Assembly: GCA_964569245.1 (NCBI GenBank)
Contig: CAZMTK010000009.1
Span: 43,254-107,253, forward strand
Direction: 5' to 3'
Origin: JAAYTY01 sp964569245
GTDB taxonomy: Bacteria; Fermentibacterota; Fermentibacteria; Fermentibacterales; Fermentibacteraceae
Length of the DNA stretch: 64,000 nt
The notes under the pieces are model-generated. The model was not told the DNA's origin, did no database searches, and saw only the letters and a program-made list of their open reading frames with translations. A program made the position numbers and the translations under genes. Shown here one piece after another: positions 50,141 to 58,897 of this stretch (its first letter is position 1; each line of letters begins with the position of its first letter).

Positions 50141-53100
50141 ATGGAGCTTGACACCCTCACCGGCATCCCCACCCGCGCCTATCTGTCCGAGGTCTCGGCG
50201 GAGTTCGCGTCGTCCCCCGCCGCCGAGCCATGGTCCGCCCTCATGATCGACGTCGACCACTTCAAGCTCGTGAACGACATGCACGGCCACCTCGCGGGGG
50301 ACTCGGTTCTGCGCATGATCGCGGGAATCGTAAGGTCCTGCGTCAGACAGGAGGACGTCGCCGTTCGCTTCGGAGGCGACGAGTTCCTCGTGGTTCTCAA
50401 GGGCACCGGCGGCGAGGGCGCCATCGCAATGGGCCAGAGGCTCGTGGACGAGTCCGCCGCGCTGGCATTCCCCGGCGGCCTCAGGATCACCGTTTCGGTG
50501 GGAGTGGCGGACCGGAGGGAGTCCGATGCGCTCATAGAGGAGATGATCGAGAGAGCCGACAGGGCTCTCTACGCGGCAAAGGAGAGCGGCAGGGGAAGAA
50601 TCTCGTTCTCGTCCCAGGACGAGGACCCCCTTGGCAGGGCGGGGCTCAGCTTCAACCAGATCGTAGGCAGGCGGCAGGAGCTCAAGAAGCTGCGGCAGGT
50701 GCTCGACGAGAGCACCGCCTTCGGCTCGCGTATCGTCCTCCTCTCCGGCGAGCCGGGAGTGGGGAAGACGAGGCTCGTGACCGAGGTGGAGCGCTTCTGC
50801 CGCTTCCGCAGGAGCAGCGTCCTCAGAGGCAGATGCATGGAGTTCTACGAGAGCCAGCCCTACTCCCTTCTGGTCATTCCCCTCAGGGAGCGCATGAACT
50901 CCCTCACCGCCCGCGAGATGGACGCCTTCAGGAAGTCGGTGGAGCCCCTCCACCCCGCCACGCTGGAGCTGTTCCCGGACTTCCCGGCGGCCACACGTGA
51001 CGACACCCAGTACTTCCGCGAGGAGAGACTGCGGTTCAGGATACTCGAGGATATCTCCAAGATGCTCGCCGGGCTCGCCGCGTTCGGTCACACGGTCGTC
51101 GTCCTCGAGGACCTCCAGTGGATCACCGGACCCGACCTGGAGCTTCTCTGCTTCGCCGTGAGGAACACCACCGAATCTCCGATGCTCTTCCTGACGACGC
51201 TGAGAACGGGCACCCGGGAGGGGCCTGCGATCGTTGACCGCATCCTCTCGCTTAGGACTTCGCTGCCCGTCCTGCATCTTCAGATATCCAACCTAGACGA
51301 GGCCGAGGCCCGCAATCTCGTGATGTTCGCGCTCCACGACCCGAACGTGCCGGCGTCCTTCGTCAGGATGCTCTTCAGGCAGAGCGGAGGAAACCCGCTC
51401 TTCCTGAGGGAGTTCCTCGTCGCGCTCTCCGAGGGCGGCTGCATCGAGGTCTCCCCCGACGGCTCCCGCTCCTACAGGATTCCTTCCGCAGTGAACGTGC
51501 CGGAGAGCCTTGCGGACGTGATCGGACAGAAGCTCTCGAGGGTCCCCCTGCAGGACCTCTCGATGCTCCGCATGGCCTCGGTGACTTCCGGGGCCTTCCC
51601 TCCGGGGCTGGTCTCGGCGGTTTCCGGCACAGACGAGCTCGCTGCCGCAGACTTCATAGACCGCAGCCTCAGGGCGGGCCTCCTCATCGAGATGCATTCA
51701 GTAGATGGAGAGCCCCTCTACGGCTTCTCCCACGACGCCATCAGGAGCTATCTCGGCGCCGAGCTGTCGGAGGTCATGCGGCGCGCCCTGCATCAGAGGA
51801 TGGGCTCCTACTTCGCGGAGCTGTGCGCCTCGGGGCGGGAAGAGCATACCGCGGCGGCGGCTTTCCACCTCGGTGCCGGAGGAGTGAGGGACAGGGCCTC
51901 CAGGTTCTCGCTGGCGGCAGCCAGGCAGGCGCTGAGGCAGCGGGCCAATCGCGAGGCCATTCGCTGGTACGAGACCTTTCTCTCCCAGGTGGACGCGGGC
52001 TATGCAGACGCCGGAGAGCTGAGGGAGGCCTGGCGGCAGCTCGGGGAGCTGCTCAGCACGTGCGGAGAGGGGAGCAGGGCCGAGGAGTTCCTGAAGAGGG
52101 CGGCTGCGGCTTCCTGCGGGGAGGAGACCGCGGAGATCTATGCCCTGCTGGGACACAACTGCAACAGGGAGAGCCGCTACCCCGAGGCCAGGGACTACTA
52201 TGTCCGGACGCTGGAGATGTCCTCCGATCCGTTCCTGAGGGGGGAGGTTACGGTGGCGATGGCCTTCCTGGACTACCTGCTGGGGGACTTCCAGAAGGGC
52301 CTCGCCCGGCTCTCGCAGGCCGAGGACATCGTGGCCGAGACTCCAGAGGGGCATCCGAGGGGGGATGTGCTGCGAGCCCTGCTCTACACCCGCATGGGCG
52401 ACCTCACGAATGCCATCAATCCCGGGAAGGAGGCCATACCCCACTACGAGAGGGCCATCGAGCTCTGCAAGGCTCACGGAGACAGGCTGGGGGAAGCCCG
52501 GGCGCTCAACAACATCTCCGATGTCTATCTGCAGATGGGGGACTACGAGAAGTCCCTCCAGGTGCTGATGGAGGTGCTCGAGGTCAACGAGCGATACGAT
52601 GATGCGCTGGGTGTTGCCATTGCCTGCTTCAACATCGCCGATACATACAGCCGCATGAACCAGATCGCTCTGGCCAGGGAGTATTTCCAGCGCTATCTGG
52701 AGGTGAGCGGCAGGATACACAACGAGCTTGGAGAGGGCTACGGCAATCTCGGTCTGGGGCTGCTTCATACAAGAGAGGGCGACGCCGGAGCCGCCGAGCG
52801 GGAGTTCAGGAAGGCGGCAGCCACTTTCGAGCGGCTCGGCAGCATGTCGATGTGCTCGGAGGCCAGGCTCAGGCTGGCCGAGACTCTGGTGGCGATGGGA
52901 AGGCTGGACGAGGCGGGCACGCTTGTTGAAGGGCTGGACGAGGAGTGGCTGGGCGGGCGCGAGAACAGTTATCTGAAGTATATGCAGGGGCTTCTGGCGC
53001 TCCGCGGCAGGCGGGAGGTCCCGCCCGATCCGGCAGGGGCGGTCGAGCTGCTCAGGAGCTCGCTGAGGAACACGGCGCCTCTCGCCGAGCAGGACATCGC

Positions 53101-53278
53101 CACGAGGTTCCTGGTGCTCTCGGAGGCGCTGTCAGCCGCCGGGCGATCCGACGAAGCGGCCGGAGTTCTCACCGAAGGCCGGGCCGTGGTGGAGGAGAAG
53201 CTATCGCACACGCTCTCCCCGGTCGTCCGCGACTCAATCCGCAGCATCCCCTCCATCCGCTCGCTGCTTTCCAAGTAG
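50141..53278 (+). CDS. GGDEF diguanylate cyclase fused to an AAA/STAND ATPase and TPR array
   Basis: 1045 residues from ATG 50141 (AGAGGGG 9 bases upstream). Residues 1-160: GGDEF domain with GGDEF at 78-82 and the inhibitory RxxD at 69-72 exactly five residues ahead. Residues 173-500: ATPase with Walker A 'GEPGVGKT' (203-210), Walker B 'VVVLEDLQWI', as in MalT/AraC-type STAND enzymes. Residues 550-1040: about ten TPR helices pairs ('ALNNISDVYLQMGDYEKSLQVLMEVL'). No membrane segment is seen. It probably makes c-di-GMP in response to a ligand or partner bound by the TPR. The stop codon abuts the insertion element. Confidence 0.92.
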   Translation: MELDTLTGIPTRAYLSEVSAEFASSPAAEPWSALMIDVDHFKLVNDMHGHLAGDSVLRMIAGIVRSCVRQEDVAVRFGGDEFLVVLKGTGGEGAIAMGQRLVDESAALAFPGGLRITVSVGVADRRESDALIEEMIERADRALYAAKESGRGRISFSSQDEDPLGRAGLSFNQIVGRRQELKKLRQVLDESTAFGSRIVLLSGEPGVGKTRLVTEVERFCRFRRSSVLRGRCMEFYESQPYSLLVIPLRERMNSLTAREMDAFRKSVEPLHPATLELFPDFPAATRDDTQYFREERLRFRILEDISKMLAGLAAFGHTVVVLEDLQWITGPDLELLCFAVRNTTESPMLFLTTLRTGTREGPAIVDRILSLRTSLPVLHLQISNLDEAEARNLVMFALHDPNVPASFVRMLFRQSGGNPLFLREFLVALSEGGCIEVSPDGSRSYRIPSAVNVPESLADVIGQKLSRVPLQDLSMLRMASVTSGAFPPGLVSAVSGTDELAAADFIDRSLRAGLLIEMHSVDGEPLYGFSHDAIRSYLGAELSEVMRRALHQRMGSYFAELCASGREEHTAAAAFHLGAGGVRDRASRFSLAAARQALRQRANREAIRWYETFLSQVDAGYADAGELREAWRQLGELLSTCGEGSRAEEFLKRAAAASCGEETAEIYALLGHNCNRESRYPEARDYYVRTLEMSSDPFLRGEVTVAMAFLDYLLGDFQKGLARLSQAEDIVAETPEGHPRGDVLRALLYTRMGDLTNAINPGKEAIPHYERAIELCKAHGDRLGEARALNNISDVYLQMGDYEKSLQVLMEVLEVNERYDDALGVAIACFNIADTYSRMNQIALAREYFQRYLEVSGRIHNELGEGYGNLGLGLLHTREGDAGAAEREFRKAAATFERLGSMSMCSEARLRLAETLVAMGRLDEAGTLVEGLDEEWLGGRENSYLKYMQGLLALRGRREVPPDPAGAVELLRSSLRNTAPLAEQDIATRFLVLSEALSAAGRSDEAAGVLTEGRAVVEEKLSHTLSPVVRDSIRSIPSIRSLLSK

Positions 53279-53300
53279 GGGTCAGGGCAAAGTAAGTAAA
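53278..53300 (+). repeat. Left terminal inverted repeat of the insertion element
   Basis: Starts GGGGTCAGGGCAAAGTA and ends AAGTAAA-like; pairs with 54513-54535. AAGTAAAGTAACTG just inside gives a second short A/T-rich repeat. Confidence 0.85.
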
Positions 53301-53352
53301 GTAACTGCTGGTCTTCCGCTCACATGATCATTATGGACAATGTACTGCAAGA

Positions 53353-54408
53353 CTAGTTTATATTTGACTGCTGAATATACCCATTAAATATATCTTGATA
53401 GTAAGTGATTTCTTCTTCAAGTGCAATATCTGCTTTCTGTTGGTACGAGGTGATCAACCATCCCACACCCTGGCGTGTCAGTCCGAGAAGTCGGCCTATG
53501 TCCGCCTTGCTCAACCCGCATCTCGATAGCACGAGACATGCGATCATCCTTGCTCGGACTGCACAGGAACCCCTGTTCCTGCTCCCGAGTGTCCATCTTC
53601 GGATGCCCGACGCATGGCAGATCTCGCTCAGAAGCCTCTCGATAGCGACATGTTCCCTGCCGCGCTTCCTGACACCTCCTCTGCGGCAGCCATCGAGCCG
53701 AGGAATTATCGAAGCCGCGAAATCCCTGCTCCCGAGAACCGATCCCACGAAATCGTATCGCCTCTGGTCGGACGAGATCTCACCGATTGGAACGACTCCG
53801 CTCCTGCCGACCATGAACAGACCTTCCTCGAGCCCCGGCTCTTCTTCGAGACCGAGCCCTTCCCGGATGAAGCTGACATAATCCCTGACTGCTTCCTGCC
53901 TGTTTCCCCTCGAGAACATCGACAGGATCATCTCTGAATCCTGCCAGGGAACATCGACCTGCCCGAGGATAGCCGGGTGACCGGTCCACCTGAAGGGCTC
54001 GAGGTCCATGAGATCGACATCAGTGCGCCCCTTCACAGGATTCAGGTGGATGTAGCGGATCAATCTGAGGAGGTAGCTCTCCCTCTCCACCAATATGGAT
54101 CTGAACCGGCTCATGAACACATGGCCCCGCCTGTCATGAACTCTGTTCACTCGAACGCAGAAGCCTGTGAGGAGATCATGCATGAAAACATGGAGGGGAG
54201 ATCTCCCGGTTTCGACCAGCAGATGGAAATGGTTCGGCATGAGAGCCCAGGCAAGAATGCTCACATCGTGCTTCGATACCAGATCCTGCATCCTCGAGGT
54301 GAAATCCAGGCATAACGAGCTTCGGTCGAATGGCCTGAAATCCTCCACCGCGTGAGACATCACATGATGGAGACTGCCGGGGTAATCGAGTCTGGGACTT
54401 CTTGGCAT
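53353..54408 (-). CDS. REP-associated tyrosine transposase (Y1_Tnp, IS200-like)
   Basis: 351 residues from ATG 54408. HUH motif H60-x-H62 in 'LMPNHFHLLVE' and catalytic Tyr119 in 'RLIRYIHLNPVK'. 'GHVFMSRFRSILVE' lies between, as in TnpA_REP proteins. The C-terminal 170 residues include a helix-turn-helix of DnaA type ('KADIGRLLGLTRQGVGWLI'). Such transposases make single-strand nicks at hairpin/REP sequences. It is complete, so possibly active. Codon and base use differ from the host genes (many A/T-ending codons), consistent with recent arrival. Confidence 0.93.
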   Translation of the reverse strand: MPRSPRLDYPGSLHHVMSHAVEDFRPFDRSSLCLDFTSRMQDLVSKHDVSILAWALMPNHFHLLVETGRSPLHVFMHDLLTGFCVRVNRVHDRRGHVFMSRFRSILVERESYLLRLIRYIHLNPVKGRTDVDLMDLEPFRWTGHPAILGQVDVPWQDSEMILSMFSRGNRQEAVRDYVSFIREGLGLEEEPGLEEGLFMVGRSGVVPIGEISSDQRRYDFVGSVLGSRDFAASIIPRLDGCRRGGVRKRGREHVAIERLLSEICHASGIRRWTLGSRNRGSCAVRARMIACLVLSRCGLSKADIGRLLGLTRQGVGWLITSYQQKADIALEEEITYYQDIFNGYIQQSNIN

Positions 54409-54512
54409 ACTTATGAAATATATGTGGCATTAATCCATGGGCAAGACCGACAAGACCCGAATAGCAGAAAGTGCCGTAATTAATATTACATCAAGTATTT
54501 ACAGAAATCCAC

Positions 54513-54535
54513 TTTACATACTTTGCCCTGACCCC
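54513..54535 (-). repeat. Right terminal inverted repeat of the insertion element
   Basis: Reverse complement begins GGGGTCAGGGCAAAGTA; one mismatch relative to the left repeat. Confidence 0.85.
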
Positions 54536-54550
54536 GATATGTAAAGTAGA

Positions 54551-54580
54551 GGGCCCCGGCGGGTGCCGGGGCCCTTCTGT
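54551..54580. terminator. Terminator displaced by the insertion element
   Basis: Perfect 10-bp stem GGGCCCCGGC (54551-54560) / GCCGGGGCCC (54565-54574), loop GGGT, followed by TTCTGT. It would serve the GGDEF operon before insertion and now also lies at the end of the convergent lipoprotein gene. Confidence 0.75.
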
Positions 54581-54597
54581 ACCCGGTTGCCCGGGTT

Positions 54598-55080
54598 CTA
54601 CATGCCCATTCCTTCCATATTGAGCTTCCAGGAGCCGCCCTCGCGGACGAGCTCGAGCTCCTCCTCGTCGCTGTCGCCGTTCATCGTCATGCGCACTCTG
54701 ACGACGGCTTCGTCTCCGGTGATCTCGGAGCCGAGGATCTCGAGCGTGCCCCCGCCTATCTCGGACGCGATCATGTCGGAGCTGAACAGCAGGGCGGCGA
54801 AGCCCCTGCCGTCCATGTTAGCGAGCTGCTCGGGCGTGCACTCGACGCCCAGCATACCGGTGACCATAGACAGGCCGAACCCTGTCGTGTCGGCCTTGAG
54901 CTCCTCCAGGCCCGAGCTCATCTCGTCGATGCTGGCCTGGCTGAGCAGGCCGGCGGCAGTCTCGCCGTCCTTGGCCTTGACGGCGTCGAAGAACTGCTGG
55001 ACGGTGGCCTCGGGGCTGCCACCGCCACCGCAGGCGGCAGCAAGGCAGAGGAGCGAGACGGCAAGCAGGAACTTCTTCAC
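54598..55080 (-). CDS. DUF4878-like small lipoprotein
   Basis: 160 residues from GTG 55080 with AGGAGG 6 bases upstream. Signal MKKFLLAVSLLCLAAAC, lipobox Cys17, Gly-rich spacer, then 'SPEATVQQFFDAVKAKDGETAAGLLS', the opening of DUF4878/NTF2-like domains, and 'GGSWKLNMEGMGM' at the end. Family members are lipid-anchored with unknown role. Confidence 0.85.
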   Translation of the reverse strand: MKKFLLAVSLLCLAAACGGGGSPEATVQQFFDAVKAKDGETAAGLLSQASIDEMSSGLEELKADTTGFGLSMVTGMLGVECTPEQLANMDGRGFAALLFSSDMIASEIGGGTLEILGSEITGDEAVVRVRMTMNGDSDEEELELVREGGSWKLNMEGMGM

Positions 55081-55408
55081 CCGTTACCTCCTAACCCCTT
55101 GCGGGGATTCGGGCGCCTTCATGGCACCCCGGCCGGCCGCCGCAGGGCGGCGTCAGAGAGTCGGAAAATAACACCGGACAACCAAACGTGCCAGTCTTCA
55201 GACCAGCACTTCCTACCGTCCACGCCAAGCCGGCTGTCGAGCGATCATGGATGCCTTTCCAGGCCGGCGCCGCAACCAGACCGATCCAGAACCTGTCCTC
55301 CCTCTCGAGCGGCGCTGCGGACATCGCGGCCGGCCCTGCCGGTTCTCCTGCCGCCGCCTCATCCCTCCTGTGGGGCGCCTGGCTCATCTCCTTCCCCGAC
55401 CCCTGCCT
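55081..55408. other. Intergenic region, no gene
   Basis: 328 bases between minus-strand genes. It contains the ribosome site of the downstream lipoprotein gene (about 55085-55092) and an A-rich stretch near 55165-55185 that could carry its promoter, but no element with clear spacing. Confidence 0.35.
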
Positions 55409-55888
55409 TCACAGGCCATCGAACATATCTCCGAGCAGGCCGGCGCTGTTGATCTTCCAGACTCCGTCTTCCCAGACCATTTCCAACCTGAGGGAATCAC
55501 CGGAATCCCAGCCGACCAGAACAACGGCGTTCGAGCCTCTCATCTCGATCCGCTCGAAATCGATCCCGTATGCATCGTATCCCGAGGGGTCGACCTGCAG
55601 AAGCAGGAGGGAGAGGAACCCGCCCAGGCTCATGCCCTGCAGATCCCGAGCAGAGATGCCCGGGAGGAGCATGCCTGCAAGCCGTCCGGCCGTGCCGGGG
55701 TCCCTCAGCGCAAGTTCCTGGAGATCCGCGAGCCTCGCCTGCAGCACTCCCTCGAGGCTTTCCGAGAAGGTGCCGAGCATGCCGTACCCGTCAGCCCTCT
55801 CGAGCGCGCCCAGGAAATCGTAGACAGTGTCCATGGGGTCGCAGAATGCGGTTGCCGAACACAGAAGAACCGTCAGGAGACTGCGCAC
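55409..55888 (-). CDS. Small exported protein, NTF2/DUF4878-like tail
   Basis: 159 residues from GTG 55888, inside the last codons of the upstream PHP gene (16-base overlap), with GGAGG 9 bases upstream. Leader MRSLLTVLLCSATAFC has an Ala-Phe-Cys that may be a lipobox or a signal-peptide end, followed by 'DPMDTVYDFLGALERADGYGML' and 'LRLEMVWEDGVWKINSAGLLGDM', the closing strand pattern 'W..G.WKI' seen also in the lipoprotein at 54598. Probable periplasmic protein of unknown function. Confidence 0.7.
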   Translation of the reverse strand: MRSLLTVLLCSATAFCDPMDTVYDFLGALERADGYGMLGTFSESLEGVLQARLADLQELALRDPGTAGRLAGMLLPGISARDLQGMSLGGFLSLLLLQVDPSGYDAYGIDFERIEMRGSNAVVLVGWDSGDSLRLEMVWEDGVWKINSAGLLGDMFDGL

Positions 55889-56883
55889 CAGATCCAGGTC
55901 CTCCCTTCCCTGAAGACCTCGACAGCTAGCGGTCCGTCGCCTCGCACTTCTACTGCCAGAGGACCCTCCGCCGCCGGAACATACCTGGTTCCCTCGGAGC
56001 TGGAAACAGACAGCAGGGCGCTTCCGGGCAGGACCGCTTCTATCCCGCTCTTCCTGCGAGCGGCTCTGAATCCTCTGGCATCTCCGAGAGCAGCGTCCGA
56101 GCAGAAGCACATCCCTTCCCGCATGGCTTCGAGGAGGTCCTGCTCTTCCGGCACGCCCTCGCTAAGGGCTTGCGGGGCGACCAGCAGATGGGTTCTGAGA
56201 TACGCGAACATCGTCCTGTACGGGAACGCAACAACCCCCAGCCTGCCCAGCCCGAGCCTGAAGGCGTGTGCGTCCAGGCCCGCGATCGCGCAGCCCCCGG
56301 TCTTCCGCCAGAAGCCGACCGCCTCCGTGGAAGGGCCTCCGACGAATGCACGCGGCTCGCGAAGCCTTCTGCCAAGGTCGAACAGGTCGAGCCCCTCCTT
56401 CCACTGGGACATGAAGTTCCACACCTCCACCCCCGCCAGGCCGGGCCAGGCGCCGGCCTTCCATCGTATCGCGCGCGTACCGGGGAGCCAGCCGTGCCTC
56501 TCGCAGGGATGCGCGGCGATCGCTATGCCGCCCTGCGCGTTGACATCGTCTATCCTGTCGCGGATTCCGCCGCGCGCCGGCAGCCTGTCAATGCCGTACG
56601 CGAGCAGATGATGGTCGCCTGCCGGCCCGTGAAGCTCCGCCCCGGAAAGGACCAGGACGCCGCCGCGCCTTCCTGTGAAGCCCCTGTCTCTGGCTGCAAG
56701 GCTCTCGTGGTCGTTTATGCCGACGAAATCGAGCCCGCAGGCCGAGGCTGCCTCCACGATTTCGGAAGGCGAGCCCGACCCGTCTGAGAAGGCGGAATGG
56801 ACATGAAGAACTCCGACGAGCTCTACGAGCTGGTCGCTGCGGGCGCAGGACGGCGGACGGCGGGCGGGAGGACCCTCGTCCAC
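55873..56883 (-). CDS. PHP-domain phosphoesterase-like protein
   Basis: 336 residues from GTG 56883. PHP motifs: 'GVLHVHSAFSDGSG' (motif I), 'GINDHES' (motif II), 'LSGAELHGPAGDHHLLAYGI' (motif III) and 'AIAAHPCERHGW' with 'AGLDAHAF' later (motifs IV and V). Three-metal phosphoesterase fold. The C-terminal 90 residues are an extra beta domain with a double 'GPLAVEV'. Relatives hydrolyse phosphate esters such as histidinol phosphate or act in DNA repair or RNA processing. It begins 22 bases after etfA and probably shares its transcript. Confidence 0.88.
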   Translation of the reverse strand: MDEGPPARRPPSCARSDQLVELVGVLHVHSAFSDGSGSPSEIVEAASACGLDFVGINDHESLAARDRGFTGRRGGVLVLSGAELHGPAGDHHLLAYGIDRLPARGGIRDRIDDVNAQGGIAIAAHPCERHGWLPGTRAIRWKAGAWPGLAGVEVWNFMSQWKEGLDLFDLGRRLREPRAFVGGPSTEAVGFWRKTGGCAIAGLDAHAFRLGLGRLGVVAFPYRTMFAYLRTHLLVAPQALSEGVPEEQDLLEAMREGMCFCSDAALGDARGFRAARRKSGIEAVLPGSALLSVSSSEGTRYVPAAEGPLAVEVRGDGPLAVEVFREGRTWIWCAVS

Positions 56884-56905
56884 GGCCGGGTCTCCCTCTC
56901 GGTGT

Positions 56906-58108
56906 TCAGTCTCCGCCCCGGCGCCTGCGGATCTCCTTCGCCAGCGCGGGGACGACTTCGAACAGGTCGCCGACGAAACCCGCGCTGCAGAACTGGAAGA
57001 TCGGGGCGGACTCGTCCCTGTTTATCGCGAGGATGATGTCGGAGGACTGCATCCCGACCCTGTGCTGGACCGCTCCGGAGATGCCGCACGCGAGGTAGAT
57101 CCTCGGCTGGACGGTCTTGCCGGTCTGCCCCACCTGGTGGGGGTACGGGATCCAGCCGGAGTCCACCGCGGCCCTGCTTGCTCCGACGCTTCCTCCCAGG
57201 AGGGCGGCAAGCTCCTCGAGCATCGCGAAGTTCTCGGGCGCCTTCATGCCTCTCCCGCCGGACACTATCACCTGCGCCTCGGCGATGTCCGCGGCGCCCT
57301 CGTCGATCGGATGGAACTCCAGAATCCTCGCGCGCGACTCCAGATCCTCCGGCATGGCCTCTATCCGCTCCACAACGCCCTTTCTAGACGGGTCTGGATC
57401 CAGCGCCTTCATGACCCTGGGCCGGACGGTGGCCATCTGGGGTCTCGTCCTCTCGCACACGATGGTGGCCATGATGTTCCCGCCGAAGGCGGGCCGCGTC
57501 TGTAGGAGAACGCCCTTTCCGGCATCGAACTCGAGCCCGGTGCAGTCCGCCGTCAGACCGGTGTCCAGGAGGCGCGCTATCCTGGGCATCAGATCACGCC
57601 CGGTGGTTGTGGCTGCTGCAAGAACGACCGCAGGCTTCGCCTGCCCGATCAGCCTCCTCAGGATCTTCGTCGCTGGCTCTGTGTGATACCTCGCCAGGGA
57701 GGGATGCTCGATTACGAGCACCCTGTCGGCACCGTGCTCTATCATCCGCCTCGGTTGGTCCGACGCAGCGCCGGTCATCAGCACGGCAGTCACCGGCCCG
57801 CCCTCTCCCTCCGAGATCCTCCGGGCGGCGCCGACCAGCTCCAGGGTGCTGTGGTCCACGACTCCGTCCCGCTGCTCGGCCACGACCATCGTGCCGGTCC
57901 AGCTCGACAGGTCCGACGAGGGCTCCGTGTCCCTGCGGATGAGGATGGCCCTGAAGGGACAGGCCTCCTCGCATGCCCCGCACAGGGTGCAGGCATCGCC
58001 GATCTCGGCCGTGCCTCCGGAGAGCTTGATGGCGGCGAACGGACATGCCGAGACGCACAGGCCGCATCCGGTGCATATCTCGGTCCTGACCTCGATTCGC
58101 GCCGTCAT
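56906..58108 (-). CDS. etfA: Electron transfer flavoprotein alpha subunit with N-terminal 2[4Fe-4S] domain
   Basis: 400 residues from ATG 58108 (ATGA overlap with etfB). Residues 1-62 are a ferredoxin: 'CTGCGLCVSACPFA' and 'CTLCGACEEACPF', both clusters intact (CxxCxxCxxxCP twice). The Etf domains follow, with the FAD region 'GLTADCTGLEFD...GGNIMATIVCERTRPQMATVRP' and the C-terminal 'YLACGISGAVQH' and 'INRDESAPIF'. The ferredoxin fusion is known from EtfA proteins of anaerobes that take part in caffeyl-CoA reduction and lactate oxidation and can bifurcate electrons. Partner to EtfB and the acyl-CoA dehydrogenase upstream. Confidence 0.95.
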   Translation of the reverse strand: MTARIEVRTEICTGCGLCVSACPFAAIKLSGGTAEIGDACTLCGACEEACPFRAILIRRDTEPSSDLSSWTGTMVVAEQRDGVVDHSTLELVGAARRISEGEGGPVTAVLMTGAASDQPRRMIEHGADRVLVIEHPSLARYHTEPATKILRRLIGQAKPAVVLAAATTTGRDLMPRIARLLDTGLTADCTGLEFDAGKGVLLQTRPAFGGNIMATIVCERTRPQMATVRPRVMKALDPDPSRKGVVERIEAMPEDLESRARILEFHPIDEGAADIAEAQVIVSGGRGMKAPENFAMLEELAALLGGSVGASRAAVDSGWIPYPHQVGQTGKTVQPRIYLACGISGAVQHRVGMQSSDIILAINRDESAPIFQFCSAGFVGDLFEVVPALAKEIRRRRGGD

Positions 58109-58893
58109 TGCGCGGCCTCCCTGCCCAGAAGGATGTCAGCCAGGATTCTCGCGAGCTCCTCGGGAGCGCCCCTGTGCAACTCTCCCCCGGCCCGGGCCTC
58201 CGGTGTGGCGATCCTGACGACACGCGTGGGCGATCCGTCGAGCCCCGTCTCCTCGGGAGTAAGGCCCAGGTCTTCACGGCCCCATCTGGTGACGTCCGCC
58301 GTGCGTGCGCGCATCTTGCCCCTCAGGGAGGGCATTCTCGGCACGTTCGCGTCCTTCAGCATAGTCAGTACTGCTGGAAGCGGACACTCCACGACCTCGA
58401 AGCCCCCCTCCACGAATCTCTCTGCCACCAGGCGTCCTTCGGAGACCTCCCTGACTCTTCCGACGAAGGTCACCTGCGGCCAGTCGAGAGACGCCGCGAT
58501 TCCCGGCCCCACCTGCGCCGTGTCTCCGTCTATGGCCTGCTTCCCCGCGAACACCAGGTCCACTCCCCCGAGCTTCCTGACGGCAGCAGCAAGGGTGTTC
58601 GAGGTCGCCCAGGTGTCGGATCCCGCGAAGGCCCTGTCGGTGAGAAGAACCGCCCTGTCGGCTCCGATTGAGAGGGCCTCCCGAAGCATCTCCTCGGCCT
58701 GGGGAGGCCCCATGGTGATTGCGACCACCTCTCCGCCGAGCGCATCGCGCCATCTGAGGCCCTCTTCGAGCGCATAGGCGTCGAACGGATTCATGATAGA
58801 GGGGACTCCGTCCCTCACGAGGGTGTTGCGCTCGGGATCTATCCTCACGTCTGCGGTGTCGGGCACCTGCTTCAGGGCTACGACGATGCGCAT
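58105..58893 (-). CDS. etfB: Electron transfer flavoprotein beta subunit
   Basis: 262 residues from ATG 58893, 4 bases after the dehydrogenase gene. Signature 'MRIVVALKQVPDTADVRIDP' and 'NPFDAYALEEGLRWRD', then 'FAGKQAIDGDTAQVGPGIAASL' which is the EtfB consensus (D-G-D-T-x-Q-V-G-P). It carries the AMP or second FAD site that defines Etf type. It works with EtfA as the electron carrier for the dehydrogenase. Confidence 0.96.
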   Translation of the reverse strand: MRIVVALKQVPDTADVRIDPERNTLVRDGVPSIMNPFDAYALEEGLRWRDALGGEVVAITMGPPQAEEMLREALSIGADRAVLLTDRAFAGSDTWATSNTLAAAVRKLGGVDLVFAGKQAIDGDTAQVGPGIAASLDWPQVTFVGRVREVSEGRLVAERFVEGGFEVVECPLPAVLTMLKDANVPRMPSLRGKMRARTADVTRWGREDLGLTPEETGLDGSPTRVVRIATPEARAGGELHRGAPEELARILADILLGREAAQ

Positions 58894-58897
58894 CTCT

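Larger units (their letters stand above)
53278..54535 (-). mobile_element. RAYT-type insertion element with 23-bp terminal inverted repeats
   Basis: About 1.26 kb bounded by near-perfect inverted repeats, left 53278-53300 and right 54513-54535 (one mismatch of 23; both begin GGGGTCAGGGCAAAGTA on their own strand). It contains one transposase gene and AT-rich flanks, and has visibly lower G+C than its neighbours. It separates the GGDEF gene from a terminator at 54551. The left repeat begins with the last base of the GGDEF stop codon. No target duplication can be seen. Confidence 0.85.
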
